DNA of 8,784 nucleotides, from contig SFJQ01000067.1 of the NCBI GenBank assembly GCA_004555855.1, positions 1 to 8,784 on the forward strand. The letters run 5' to 3'. Both the position numbers and the translations under genes were made by a program. Below are positions 1 through 5,863 of the stretch, one piece after another; the first letter of the stretch is position 1, and every line of letters begins with the position of its first letter. A model generated the notes under the pieces. It saw only the letters and a list, made by a program, of their open reading frames with translations, did no database searches and was not told the DNA's origin. The DNA is from [Eubacterium] saphenum. Lineage in GTDB: Bacteria > Bacillota > Clostridia > Oscillospirales > Ruminococcaceae.

Positions 1-805
1 CTATGAAAGAAACAGCCCGATAACTTCCTCTCCACGGAACATCCGCTTTAGCGCAATGAAGATTTCCCTCAACGTCATAGTATCCGCCGTACTCTCCGGG
101 GGTATTTCCGGCGGCGTCCGGATTCCATTCGCGAATAACTTGCGTTCTTTGCGATTCCGGAAGGACATTCGGATAAGGAGGTGGCGGGGCATTGTTGACT
201 TCTTCCTGCGTCATTTGATAATAACCGTACTCGTCATAATATCCAACCGTGGGATAACATTTCTCGTCTTTGGGAACTTCATCTCCCGTACAATGCAAAT
301 ATCCGTTCGCGTCATAATACCCGCCGTAAGGACCGGGCTTGTTGCCGGGGGCGTTTGGATTCCAAGCGGATATTACAGTCCAAGGATTCTTATTGCCGGA
401 CGAAACGGGTGTAGGAGTTGTTGTAGAACTGCTTGACGAACTAACCGCCGAACTGCTCGAACTCTGCACGGGCTTGCTTTCGGGAGTTTTGCTAGATGAA
501 CTCTGCGGCTTGCTTTCAGCGGAAGAACTACTCGAAGATTCAACGCTTGATTCCACAGACGAACTCGAAGAAATCTCGCTTGATGTGCTGCTTGATGAAC
601 TCGATTCAGCACTTGACGAGGAACTTGACGTTGTGGAAGAACTGCTTGATTGAACGGAACTTGATTCAACCGAACTTGTTGTAGATTCAACGGAACTGCT
701 CGATTCAACGTAACTTGCACCGTTTGTTTCAACCGTAGTATTGTTAGCGCAGCCGACAAGCAAGCCCGCCAGCGCCGCTATTCCCGCGATTTTGATATTT
801 TTCAT
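1..805 (-). CDS. Ser-rich repeat lipoprotein, 3' end outside window
   Basis: The frame opens with ATG at 805-803, six bases after AGGAGG (817-812), and runs 268 codons to the left edge without a stop. Residues 1-19 form a lipoprotein signal: K2/K5, a hydrophobic core, then lipobox LVGC with C19 as the lipidated cysteine, so the protein should be anchored outside the membrane. Residues 31-127 are a low-complexity stalk with 60 serines in 97 residues, broken by recurring VE, AE or VQ pairs; all six Ser codons are used. A TTTPTP linker follows. Residues 144-178 and 223-257 are two copies of a unit containing WNPxAxGNxPG and YGGYYDxxGxLHC, identical at 22 of 35 positions. A partial copy (GYYDEYGYYQ) lies at 188-197. 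A PPPPYP run separates the copies. I do not recognise the family. Surface display is inferred from the signal and stalk; the ligand or activity is unknown. Confidence 0.85.
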   Translation of the reverse strand, partial: MKNIKIAGIAALAGLLVGCANNTTVETNGASYVESSSSVESTTSSVESSSVQSSSSSTTSSSSSSAESSSSSSTSSEISSSSSVESSVESSSSSSAESKPQSSSSKTPESKPVQSSSSSAVSSSSSSTTTPTPVSSGNKNPWTVISAWNPNAPGNKPGPYGGYYDANGYLHCTGDEVPKDEKCYPTVGYYDEYGYYQMTQEEVNNAPPPPYPNVLPESQRTQVIREWNPDAAGNTPGEYGGYYDVEGNLHCAKADVPWRGSYRAVSFI

Positions 806-843
806 AGAGTTTCCTCCTTGCAATTTCTCACGAACTTATCTAT

Positions 844-872
844 ATTTTACCACATTTAACGCAATCTGTCAA
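844..872 (-). promoter_or_regulatory. sigma-A promoter of the lipoprotein gene
   Basis: Reading the minus strand, TTGACA (872-867) and TAAAAT (849-844) are separated by exactly 17 bases. This is a perfect -35 and a five-of-six -10. The expected transcript start lies near 837, giving a leader of about 30 bases before the ATG at 805. It implies vegetative, housekeeping expression of the lipoprotein, in contrast to the divergent sporulation gene. Confidence 0.8.
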
Positions 873-891
873 CCCCCCGCAAATTTTTATA

Positions 892-921
892 GAATATCAC
901 CCCCGATTTCCGACAATAATA
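892..921 (+). promoter_or_regulatory. Putative forespore (SigG/SigF-type) promoter of sigG
   Basis: GAATA (892-896) fits the SigG -35 consensus GHATR, and AATAATA (915-921) differs from the SigG -10 CATAATA at one base, with an 18-base spacer. Transcription would begin near 928, about 25 bases before the TTG start. In Bacillus, sigG is transcribed by SigF and then by SigG itself, so this site is consistent with autoregulation. The match is by eye on an AT-rich stretch. Confidence 0.5.
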
Positions 922-942
922 CTTGTACAATCAAGTTGTCGG
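910..942 (+). repeat. Inverted repeat over the sigG -10 and Shine-Dalgarno edge
   Basis: CCGACAA (910-916) pairs perfectly with TTGTCGG (936-942). Inside it CTTG (922-925) pairs with CAAG (932-935) around a six-base loop, leaving a five-base bulge on the 5' side only. The right arm contains the first two bases of the GGAGG Shine-Dalgarno (941-945) of sigG. The left arm overlaps the proposed -10. It could be an operator, or an RNA hairpin in longer transcripts that partly masks the ribosome binding site. A transcript starting near 928 would not contain the left arm. Confidence 0.5.
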
Positions 943-952
943 AGGTGGTTTT

Positions 953-1723
953 TTGTATTACAATAAGGTCGAAATAAGCGGCGTGAACACCGCAAAGCTC
1001 ACGGTACTGAAAGAAAGCGAGAAAATGGAGCTGCTCAAACTCGTGAAACAGGGCGATATGGCGGCGCGCGAGGAGCTTATCCGCGGCAATCTGCGGCTCG
1101 TTTTGAGCGTTATCCAGCGCTTCACAAACCGCGGCGAGAGTGCAGACGACCTCTTTCAAGTGGGCTGTATCGGGCTTATTAAGGCGATTGACAACTTTGA
1201 TATTACGCAGCCCGTGCGCTTCAGCACCTACGCAGTGCCGATGATTATGGGCGAACTTCGCCGGTATCTTCGCGATAACGCGCCCGTGCGCGTGAGCCGC
1301 TCAATGCGTGATATGGCGTATAAGGCGATGCAGGCAAAGGAAAAGCTGATTAACGAAATGGGCAGAGAGCCCAAAATCGAGGAAATTGCAAAAGAACTCG
1401 GTGTGCCGCGGCAGGACGTGGTAATCGCGCTTGAAGCTATAAGCGAGCCGATTTCGCTCTACGAGCCGGTTTTCTCGGAGTCGGGAGATACGATTTATGT
1501 TCTCGACCAGCTTGGTGACCACAACGATGATATGAACTGGCTCAACGAAATCTCGCTGAAAGAAGCTATCGAACAGCTCGGCAAGCGCGAAAAGCGTATC
1601 CTAAATCTTCGGTTTTTCCGTGGGAAAACTCAGGTTGAGGTCGCGAAGGAAATCGGGATAAGTCAGGCGCAGGTTTCGAGGCTTGAAAAATGCGCGCTCA
1701 ACAAAATCAAAAATCGCATATAA
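953..1723 (+). CDS. sigG: RNA polymerase sporulation sigma factor SigG
   Basis: This 256-residue protein is a sigma-70 family factor that directs late forespore transcription after engulfment. The N-terminal VEISGVNTAKLTVLK segment (residues 6-20) closely matches the SigG-specific start of Bacillus SigG. Region 2 follows at about 40-110 (GNLRLVLSVIQRF, DDLFQVGCIGL, VRFSTYAVPMIMGELRRYLRD), then region 3, then a region 4 helix-turn-helix at about 224-246 (GKTQVEVAKEIGISQAQVSR). Length is close to the 260 residues of Bacillus SigG. The start is TTG at 953, seven bases after GGAGG (941-945). An in-frame TTG at 923 lies upstream of that site, adds ten residues unlike the family, and is rejected. 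The gene is monocistronic here, divergent from the lipoprotein and convergent with the nitroreductase. The spoIIGA and sigE genes that often precede sigG are not in the window. Confidence 0.95.
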   Translation: MYYNKVEISGVNTAKLTVLKESEKMELLKLVKQGDMAAREELIRGNLRLVLSVIQRFTNRGESADDLFQVGCIGLIKAIDNFDITQPVRFSTYAVPMIMGELRRYLRDNAPVRVSRSMRDMAYKAMQAKEKLINEMGREPKIEEIAKELGVPRQDVVIALEAISEPISLYEPVFSESGDTIYVLDQLGDHNDDMNWLNEISLKEAIEQLGKREKRILNLRFFRGKTQVEVAKEIGISQAQVSRLEKCALNKIKNRI

Positions 1724-1728
1724 AAAAT

Positions 1729-1753
1729 CCCCTTTCGCAAAGCGCGGAAGGGG
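1729..1753 (-). terminator. Terminator shared by convergent sigG and nitroreductase genes
   Basis: CCCCTT (1729-1734) pairs with AAGGGG (1748-1753); an inner CGC/GCG pair closes an AAA loop. On the minus strand the hairpin is followed by ATTTTTTA, a good U-tract, so it ends the three-gene operon efficiently. On the plus strand only TTTC follows, so termination of sigG is probably weaker. It lies between the stop codons at 1723 and 1760. Confidence 0.8.
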
Positions 1754-1759
1754 TTTCGA

Positions 1760-2386
1760 CTACCACTTATTCAGATGAATGCGCTCTTTTACATCAATGT
1801 CTTTCTGCTTGATAACAGGCGCGTTTTCCTGCGGTTTTCCTATGCCGATAAAGCACGGCATAAAGTAATCGTTCGGGAAACCGAGCACTTTTTTCGCGTA
1901 CTTGTCCTCAATGCCGAGAGGTATTCTAAGATTACAGCCGTAACCCTCTGCGGTTGCCGCGAGAAAAAGGTTCTCGATACTGCACCAGATTGACGCGAAC
2001 CCGTTAAGGTGAGAAATGTTCTCCGGGTGCAGAATATCGGTTTTCTGCTTTAACAGCGGGATTACCACAACAGACGCGTCCATCAGCATTTTATGCTGCT
2101 TCGGAACAGCGTTTCGGTAAGCGCTCTGCTGTTCGCTGTCACTCAAATTCCAGTCTTTAAGAAGCTGCTCCATATCTTCATCGGAAATGCCCTTCGGTAT
2201 GATATCCAGCAGCTTTGCCACGGTTTCCTTATCGCGAATAACGATAAAGTGCCAGTCGCGCATGTGATCGTTTGTGGGAGCTTTCATCGCCGCCGAGATT
2301 ATTCTTTCGACAACCTCCTGCGGGATTTCCTCGCTTACGAAATCTCGGATTGTTCTTCTTTTTTCAACAGCCTCGTAGAATTCCAT
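1760..2386 (-). CDS. Nitroreductase-family FMN oxidoreductase
   Basis: This 208-residue protein belongs to the nitroreductase family of cytoplasmic, homodimeric FMN enzymes that use NAD(P)H to reduce nitro compounds, quinones or other electrophiles. The family N-terminal signature is present: FYEAVEKRRTIRDF (3-16), whose basic residues bind the FMN phosphate, followed by IIxAAxxAPTN (29-39) and the WHFIVI strand (45-50). A GYGCNLRIPLG segment (148-158) and a C-terminal GIGKP (181-185) also fit. The ATG at 2386 is nine bases after GAAAGG; a TTG at 2395 in the same frame abuts that site and is rejected. The gene is last in the operon, 17 bases after the DUF368 stop, and its ribosome binding site touches the end of that gene. 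The substrate cannot be read from the sequence; a link to the membrane genes upstream is not established. Confidence 0.85.
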   Translation of the reverse strand: MEFYEAVEKRRTIRDFVSEEIPQEVVERIISAAMKAPTNDHMRDWHFIVIRDKETVAKLLDIIPKGISDEDMEQLLKDWNLSDSEQQSAYRNAVPKQHKMLMDASVVVIPLLKQKTDILHPENISHLNGFASIWCSIENLFLAATAEGYGCNLRIPLGIEDKYAKKVLGFPNDYFMPCFIGIGKPQENAPVIKQKDIDVKERIHLNKW

Positions 2387-2403
2387 CTTGCACAACCTTT
2401 CTT

Positions 2404-3255
2404 TTATTCCGCGCTCTTCCCCGCTTTGCCGAGCTTTTCAAACAGCAGCGAAGCAATCACTCCGATAAGCAGGAACACAAATCCGTAGCCTGTTTGCAGA
2501 TTGAACCCGAAGCCGTCGGGCAAAATCGCGTAAACCGAGCCGATAACCAAGCCCATAAGCGCCGAGTACACCATCAGTCTGTTCTTCGCGATAAGCATTG
2601 AAATCAGCTTCGCACCGACCACAATTCCGACAACCGCGCCGATTGCAAACGGGATTATTACATAGAAATTAAACGTCGAAAGCGCGCCGATTATCGTTTC
2701 GTAAACGCCCAGCAGCATCATCACAAACGAGCCGGAAATGCCGGGAATTATCATCGTCACCGCCGCAAGCGCCGCGCTTCCCACCATTTTCAGCGAGAAC
2801 ACCAAGTCAAAGCCCTCGACCGTTTCCGCCGTCAGCGAGAAGATGTTCAGCTTTTCAAGCACCGCAAGCGTTATCACAAACGCCATCGCTATCACAAACG
2901 GGATTATGCACAGCGGCTTCGGCTTTTTTTCGGCAGTGCCGAGGCGATAAATCAGCGGTATTCCGCCGAGTATAAGCCCGATGAAGAACATATTTGTCTG
3001 CACGCCGAAGCTCACAAACATCTGCGAAATAACCTTCGCGGATATCAAAATTCCCGCTCCCGCTCCCAGCGCAAAAGCCACCAAAAAAGGGAAATTCCTG
3101 AAGATTTTCTTCACTCCAGAAATCGCGTCCGTGAGTTTATCGAAAATCCCGAAAACAACCAGCATTGTCCCGCCGCTAACACCCGGAATTACGTTTGCCG
3201 TGCCGAAAATCAGCCCGCAAAGAAAATACTTTATATACTCAACTACTTTTTTCAT
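2404..3255 (-). CDS. popT: DUF368 / PopT-type polyprenyl-phosphate transporter
   Basis: This 283-residue polytopic membrane protein belongs to the DUF368 family (PF04018). Members have been shown in other bacteria to act as undecaprenyl-phosphate translocases (PopT), returning the C55-P lipid carrier of peptidoglycan and surface-polymer synthesis to the cytoplasmic face. The diagnostic sequence is GTANVIPGVSGGTM at residues 18-31, repeated in degenerate form as MIIPGISGSFVMMLLGVYE (168-186). The two PGxSG motifs (24-28, 171-175) mark the two halves of the inverted structural repeat. About eight hydrophobic segments are visible, and the length is typical. The ATG at 3255 follows AGGAG by five bases. 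The gene lies 27 bases after the ATPase-like gene and 17 bases before the nitroreductase, so the three are probably co-transcribed. The family call is firm; the exact lipid substrate is inferred from relatives. Confidence 0.9.
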   Translation of the reverse strand: MKKVVEYIKYFLCGLIFGTANVIPGVSGGTMLVVFGIFDKLTDAISGVKKIFRNFPFLVAFALGAGAGILISAKVISQMFVSFGVQTNMFFIGLILGGIPLIYRLGTAEKKPKPLCIIPFVIAMAFVITLAVLEKLNIFSLTAETVEGFDLVFSLKMVGSAALAAVTMIIPGISGSFVMMLLGVYETIIGALSTFNFYVIIPFAIGAVVGIVVGAKLISMLIAKNRLMVYSALMGLVIGSVYAILPDGFGFNLQTGYGFVFLLIGVIASLLFEKLGKAGKSAE

Positions 3256-3282
3256 CTTCGCTCCTATTCCCCAAAACTTGTC

Positions 3283-5736
3283 TTATCTTATTTTTATGAA
3301 ACGATTTATGAAATAATACACAATCGCAGGGAAAATTCCCGTTAAAAAGCTAACCATCAGCGCAAGGAAATTTATCGTATACAGCCCGAATGACTCATTT
3401 ACAAACGGAATATAACACAGCAAAATCGGTGCTATAACTGCCGCTGCTATGCCGATTTTAGCGAACAGACTTGCGTTTTTCATCGTCCTGAACGGTGAAT
3501 CGTCCGATTGTCCGAGAACCGCAAATGCTGCCGTACAGCAGAAATATGTGAGCAGCGCGCAGCTTACTCCGTTTGAGGTATTAACGCTGTTAAGCACATA
3601 AGAAGCAACAGCGACAAGCCCCGAAAGCGCTCCGATAAACGCGGATTTCCCGATAAATCGGAAGTTCAGCTTCCGCTCGGCGACAAACTCCGAAGGCGGC
3701 ATTCCGTACTCCATATCGGCTTTCCCGCCCTCGTAACCAACCGCCAGCAGCGGCAAAATCAGCATTGTCACAAGCGCGATTATCGGCGGATTCAGGATAA
3801 CGCTATCGCTGATGAACAGGTTGAAAATCACCAGCACAATCATTCCGATATACCCCGAAATCACCAGCGAAACCGCGCGTTTTATGTTTCGGTGAATTTG
3901 ACGAGCACAGGAAATCGTCTGTGCAATCGCGAGGAAATTGTCGTCGTTCATCACGATATCTGCGGCTTCACAGGTGCTTCCCACGCTGTGCGCGGAAATC
4001 GTTATTCCGATATTCGCTTCGTCAAGCGCTTCTGCGTCGGTCGGACGAGTTCCCGTCATCGCCACAACTTCCCCGTTTTTCTTGAAACGGTCGATAATAT
4101 ACAGCTTCTGCTCGGGTGAAATTTTCGCGAAAATATTTGCGTGAAAATCAAGCTCCGCGTCCTTTTGACGGATTTTCTCGATATCAGCTCCCGTTATCAC
4201 CTTGTCGGTGGAAATCCCTATCATCTTGCCCGTTGAAACGGCAACACTCGGGTTCTCCTCCGTCAGCATAACAACGCGCACTCCCGCTTTTTTGCAGGTC
4301 TTAACGGCGGTTGAAACCGAGTCGCGAAGCGGTGCGGAAAACGCAGCAAATCCAACGAAAGTGTAACTGAAGCCAACCGTCTTGTCCAGCTCGCCCGAAC
4401 CCGCTTCAACACACGCAAAAGCTATCACCGAGCAGCCGTTTTCGTAATAATCCTGATAGCGCTTTTGCGTTGCCAGAAGCACATCTCCGCTCAGTTTACA
4501 CATCGGCAAAATCTGCTCGGGAGCGCCCTTGATGCAGTAAATCCTGTCGCCGCCAACTTCCCACAAAGCGCCGCTTATCGTGTCGCCGCTGTCGGACAGA
4601 TTTTCGATAAACCTGTTTTCGGTGTAGACATTCGAGATTTTCTCATCGAAAAACGTTGCCTTAACCATAAGCGCGCGTTCCGCAGGGTCAGTCGTGTTCT
4701 GCCCGCACGCAAGCGCCGCGACTTTATAGAGCAGTTCCTCGCTTCGAGCGTAAATTCCGCGTACCTCAAGCCGATTTTTGGAAATCGCGCCCTCTTTTTC
4801 AATGCAAAGCACCGAAAGGCTGTTCAGCTGCTCGATATCGCTCAGCGATTTCACAACAGCGCCGTTTTTGATAAGCTCAGCCGAGCCTTTCGTGTAGTAG
4901 TATCTGATAATCGAGGAAATTCCCGTCGGGATAAAGCAAAGCCCCAGCGAAACCGCACCGAATGCCGACAAAATCACATTCTCTCCGCCGACTGTTTTCA
5001 CGACAATGGAGATTATCGTAATCAAAATCGCAACCAAAGCGCAAAATGGCACGCTCCTGCGCACGATTTTCTCAAAACCCGTGAAATACGGGTGACGCTC
5101 GGGAGCTTCGCCGACGCGCTGATACAGCTTTGTGTCAATGCCGGTTGCGCTCACGCGGCAAATTGCAGTTCCCGTGAGAACCGTTGTTCCGCTGTAAACA
5201 AAGTTTGGCTTCAAATCGTTTTTGGAAATCGCGTCCGTGTACTTTGCGACAGGCTTGCTGCTTCCCGTGAAAACGCTCTCATCGCAGGTCAAATCGCGCG
5301 ATTCCATAATAAAAGCGTCCGCAGGAACACGCTCTCCGGACTGCACCACAATCGTGTCCTCGGGAACTATGTATTCCTTTTCAATCAGCTTCGGCGCGCC
5401 GTTTCGTATAACGCGATACTTTATCGTTGTGCTTTCTTTAAGCTCTGCCAGACGCTTGTCCGCAGATTTTCTGAAATAAATCTCGCCCGCGCAATACGCC
5501 GCGTCTATCAGAATTGTGAAAATTCCCGCGCCGACGCCCATTCCGAAAAAGCACAAAACTCCCGCAATAAGCATCAGCAAAACTGACGGCGACAGGAAAA
5601 TATCCGTATAAGAAAACTTCTCCGTGCGCTTTGTTTCTCTCGTATAGGTATTCAGCCCGTAGAGCTTTGTATTTGTTTCTATTTCATCATCGGTAAGCCC
5701 GAAATAATCCTCTTTGAAATTAAATAATTGAGCCAT
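3283..5736 (-). CDS. P-type ATPase-like protein, predicted catalytically dead
   Basis: This 817-residue protein has the full architecture of a P2-type cation pump: a Cation_ATPase_N-like start (GLTDDEIETNTKLYGLN, 13-29), M1-M2 (about 50-88), an actuator domain, M3-M4 (about 228-282), P and N domains, and six C-terminal helices (about 621-812). The N-domain KGAPE (403-407), Lys544 of SPEQK and Asp567 are conserved. Core catalytic residues are not. DKTGTLT reads EKEGAIS (Glu313 for the phosphorylated Asp); TGES reads TGSS (157-160); DPPR reads APLR (468-471); TGD reads TEE (492-494); GDGVND reads GTRPTD (562-567); M4 PEG reads PTG (270-272); and the M6 NxxTD motif is absent. I checked the changed codons in the DNA at 313, 159, 271, 493-494 and 563-567; the frame is intact. 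Phosphoenzyme chemistry looks impossible, so a regulatory or structural role is inferred. The ATG at 5736 follows GAGGG by seven bases. It is first gene of the operon. Confidence 0.88.
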   Translation of the reverse strand: MAQLFNFKEDYFGLTDDEIETNTKLYGLNTYTRETKRTEKFSYTDIFLSPSVLLMLIAGVLCFFGMGVGAGIFTILIDAAYCAGEIYFRKSADKRLAELKESTTIKYRVIRNGAPKLIEKEYIVPEDTIVVQSGERVPADAFIMESRDLTCDESVFTGSSKPVAKYTDAISKNDLKPNFVYSGTTVLTGTAICRVSATGIDTKLYQRVGEAPERHPYFTGFEKIVRRSVPFCALVAILITIISIVVKTVGGENVILSAFGAVSLGLCFIPTGISSIIRYYYTKGSAELIKNGAVVKSLSDIEQLNSLSVLCIEKEGAISKNRLEVRGIYARSEELLYKVAALACGQNTTDPAERALMVKATFFDEKISNVYTENRFIENLSDSGDTISGALWEVGGDRIYCIKGAPEQILPMCKLSGDVLLATQKRYQDYYENGCSVIAFACVEAGSGELDKTVGFSYTFVGFAAFSAPLRDSVSTAVKTCKKAGVRVVMLTEENPSVAVSTGKMIGISTDKVITGADIEKIRQKDAELDFHANIFAKISPEQKLYIIDRFKKNGEVVAMTGTRPTDAEALDEANIGITISAHSVGSTCEAADIVMNDDNFLAIAQTISCARQIHRNIKRAVSLVISGYIGMIVLVIFNLFISDSVILNPPIIALVTMLILPLLAVGYEGGKADMEYGMPPSEFVAERKLNFRFIGKSAFIGALSGLVAVASYVLNSVNTSNGVSCALLTYFCCTAAFAVLGQSDDSPFRTMKNASLFAKIGIAAAVIAPILLCYIPFVNESFGLYTINFLALMVSFLTGIFPAIVYYFINRFIKIR

Positions 5737-5775
5737 TTTATTTCCCTCATTACATTAATTAGGTATACACAATAT

Positions 5776-5804
5776 ATTATACTACTTTTTAACAAAAAAA
5801 TCAA
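5776..5804 (-). promoter_or_regulatory. sigma-A promoter of the ATPase-like/popT/nitroreductase operon
   Basis: On the minus strand TTGATT (5804-5799) and a perfect TATAAT (5781-5776) are 17 bases apart. Transcription should start near 5769, about 33 bases before the ATG at 5736. An imperfect inverted repeat, GTATA (5763-5767) and TATAC (5778-5782) on the plus strand, overlaps the -10 and start site and could be an operator; in such AT-rich DNA it may be chance. The AraC-type gene ends 60 bases upstream of the -35. Confidence 0.8.
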
Positions 5805-5824
5805 GTATTTTTTGTATGTTTTTA

Positions 5825-5859
5825 CAAAAAAGAGAAGCTGACGATTTCTCGCCAGCCTC
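5825..5859 (-). terminator. Intrinsic terminator of the AraC/GyrI-type gene
   Basis: On the minus strand an 11-bp stem, GAGGCTGGCGA (5859-5849) with TCGTCAGCTTC (5844-5834), includes two G-U pairs and is closed by a GAAA tetraloop. It is followed by TCTTTTTTG (5833-5825). It starts five bases past the stop codon at 5864 and separates the regulator from the next operon. Confidence 0.9.
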
Positions 5860-5863
5860 GGTA

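Noticed and set aside
339..653. Plus-strand acidic Leu/Asp/Glu-rich open frame
   Set aside because: It is the antisense of the Ser-rich stalk; Ser codons read backwards give Leu, Asp and Glu. It lacks a family match, and the minus-strand gene has a promoter, ribosome binding site and lipobox.
420..720. Short tandem DNA repeat or CRISPR-like array
   Set aside because: The repetition is of Ser codons with varied synonymous usage; there are no fixed repeat-spacer units.
923..952. Ten-residue N-terminal extension of SigG from TTG at 923
   Set aside because: It would place the GGAGG ribosome binding site inside the gene, and the extra residues do not resemble SigG. TTG at 953 has the right spacing.
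2387..2395. Nitroreductase start at TTG 2395
   Set aside because: This codon abuts the GAAAGG site with no spacing, while ATG at 2386 has nine bases and gives the family-typical MEFYEAVEKRR start.
4465..5586. 373-codon plus-strand open frame opposite the ATPase-like gene
   Set aside because: Composition is Arg/His/Asn-rich without recognisable domains. It arises as a codon-bias shadow of the minus-strand gene, whose motifs and ribosome binding site are clear.
3283..5736. Loss of DKTGT explained by a local frameshift or sequencing error
   Set aside because: Flanking residues align in the same frame on both sides of every altered motif, and several separate motifs are changed by codon substitutions. 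One indel could not produce this.
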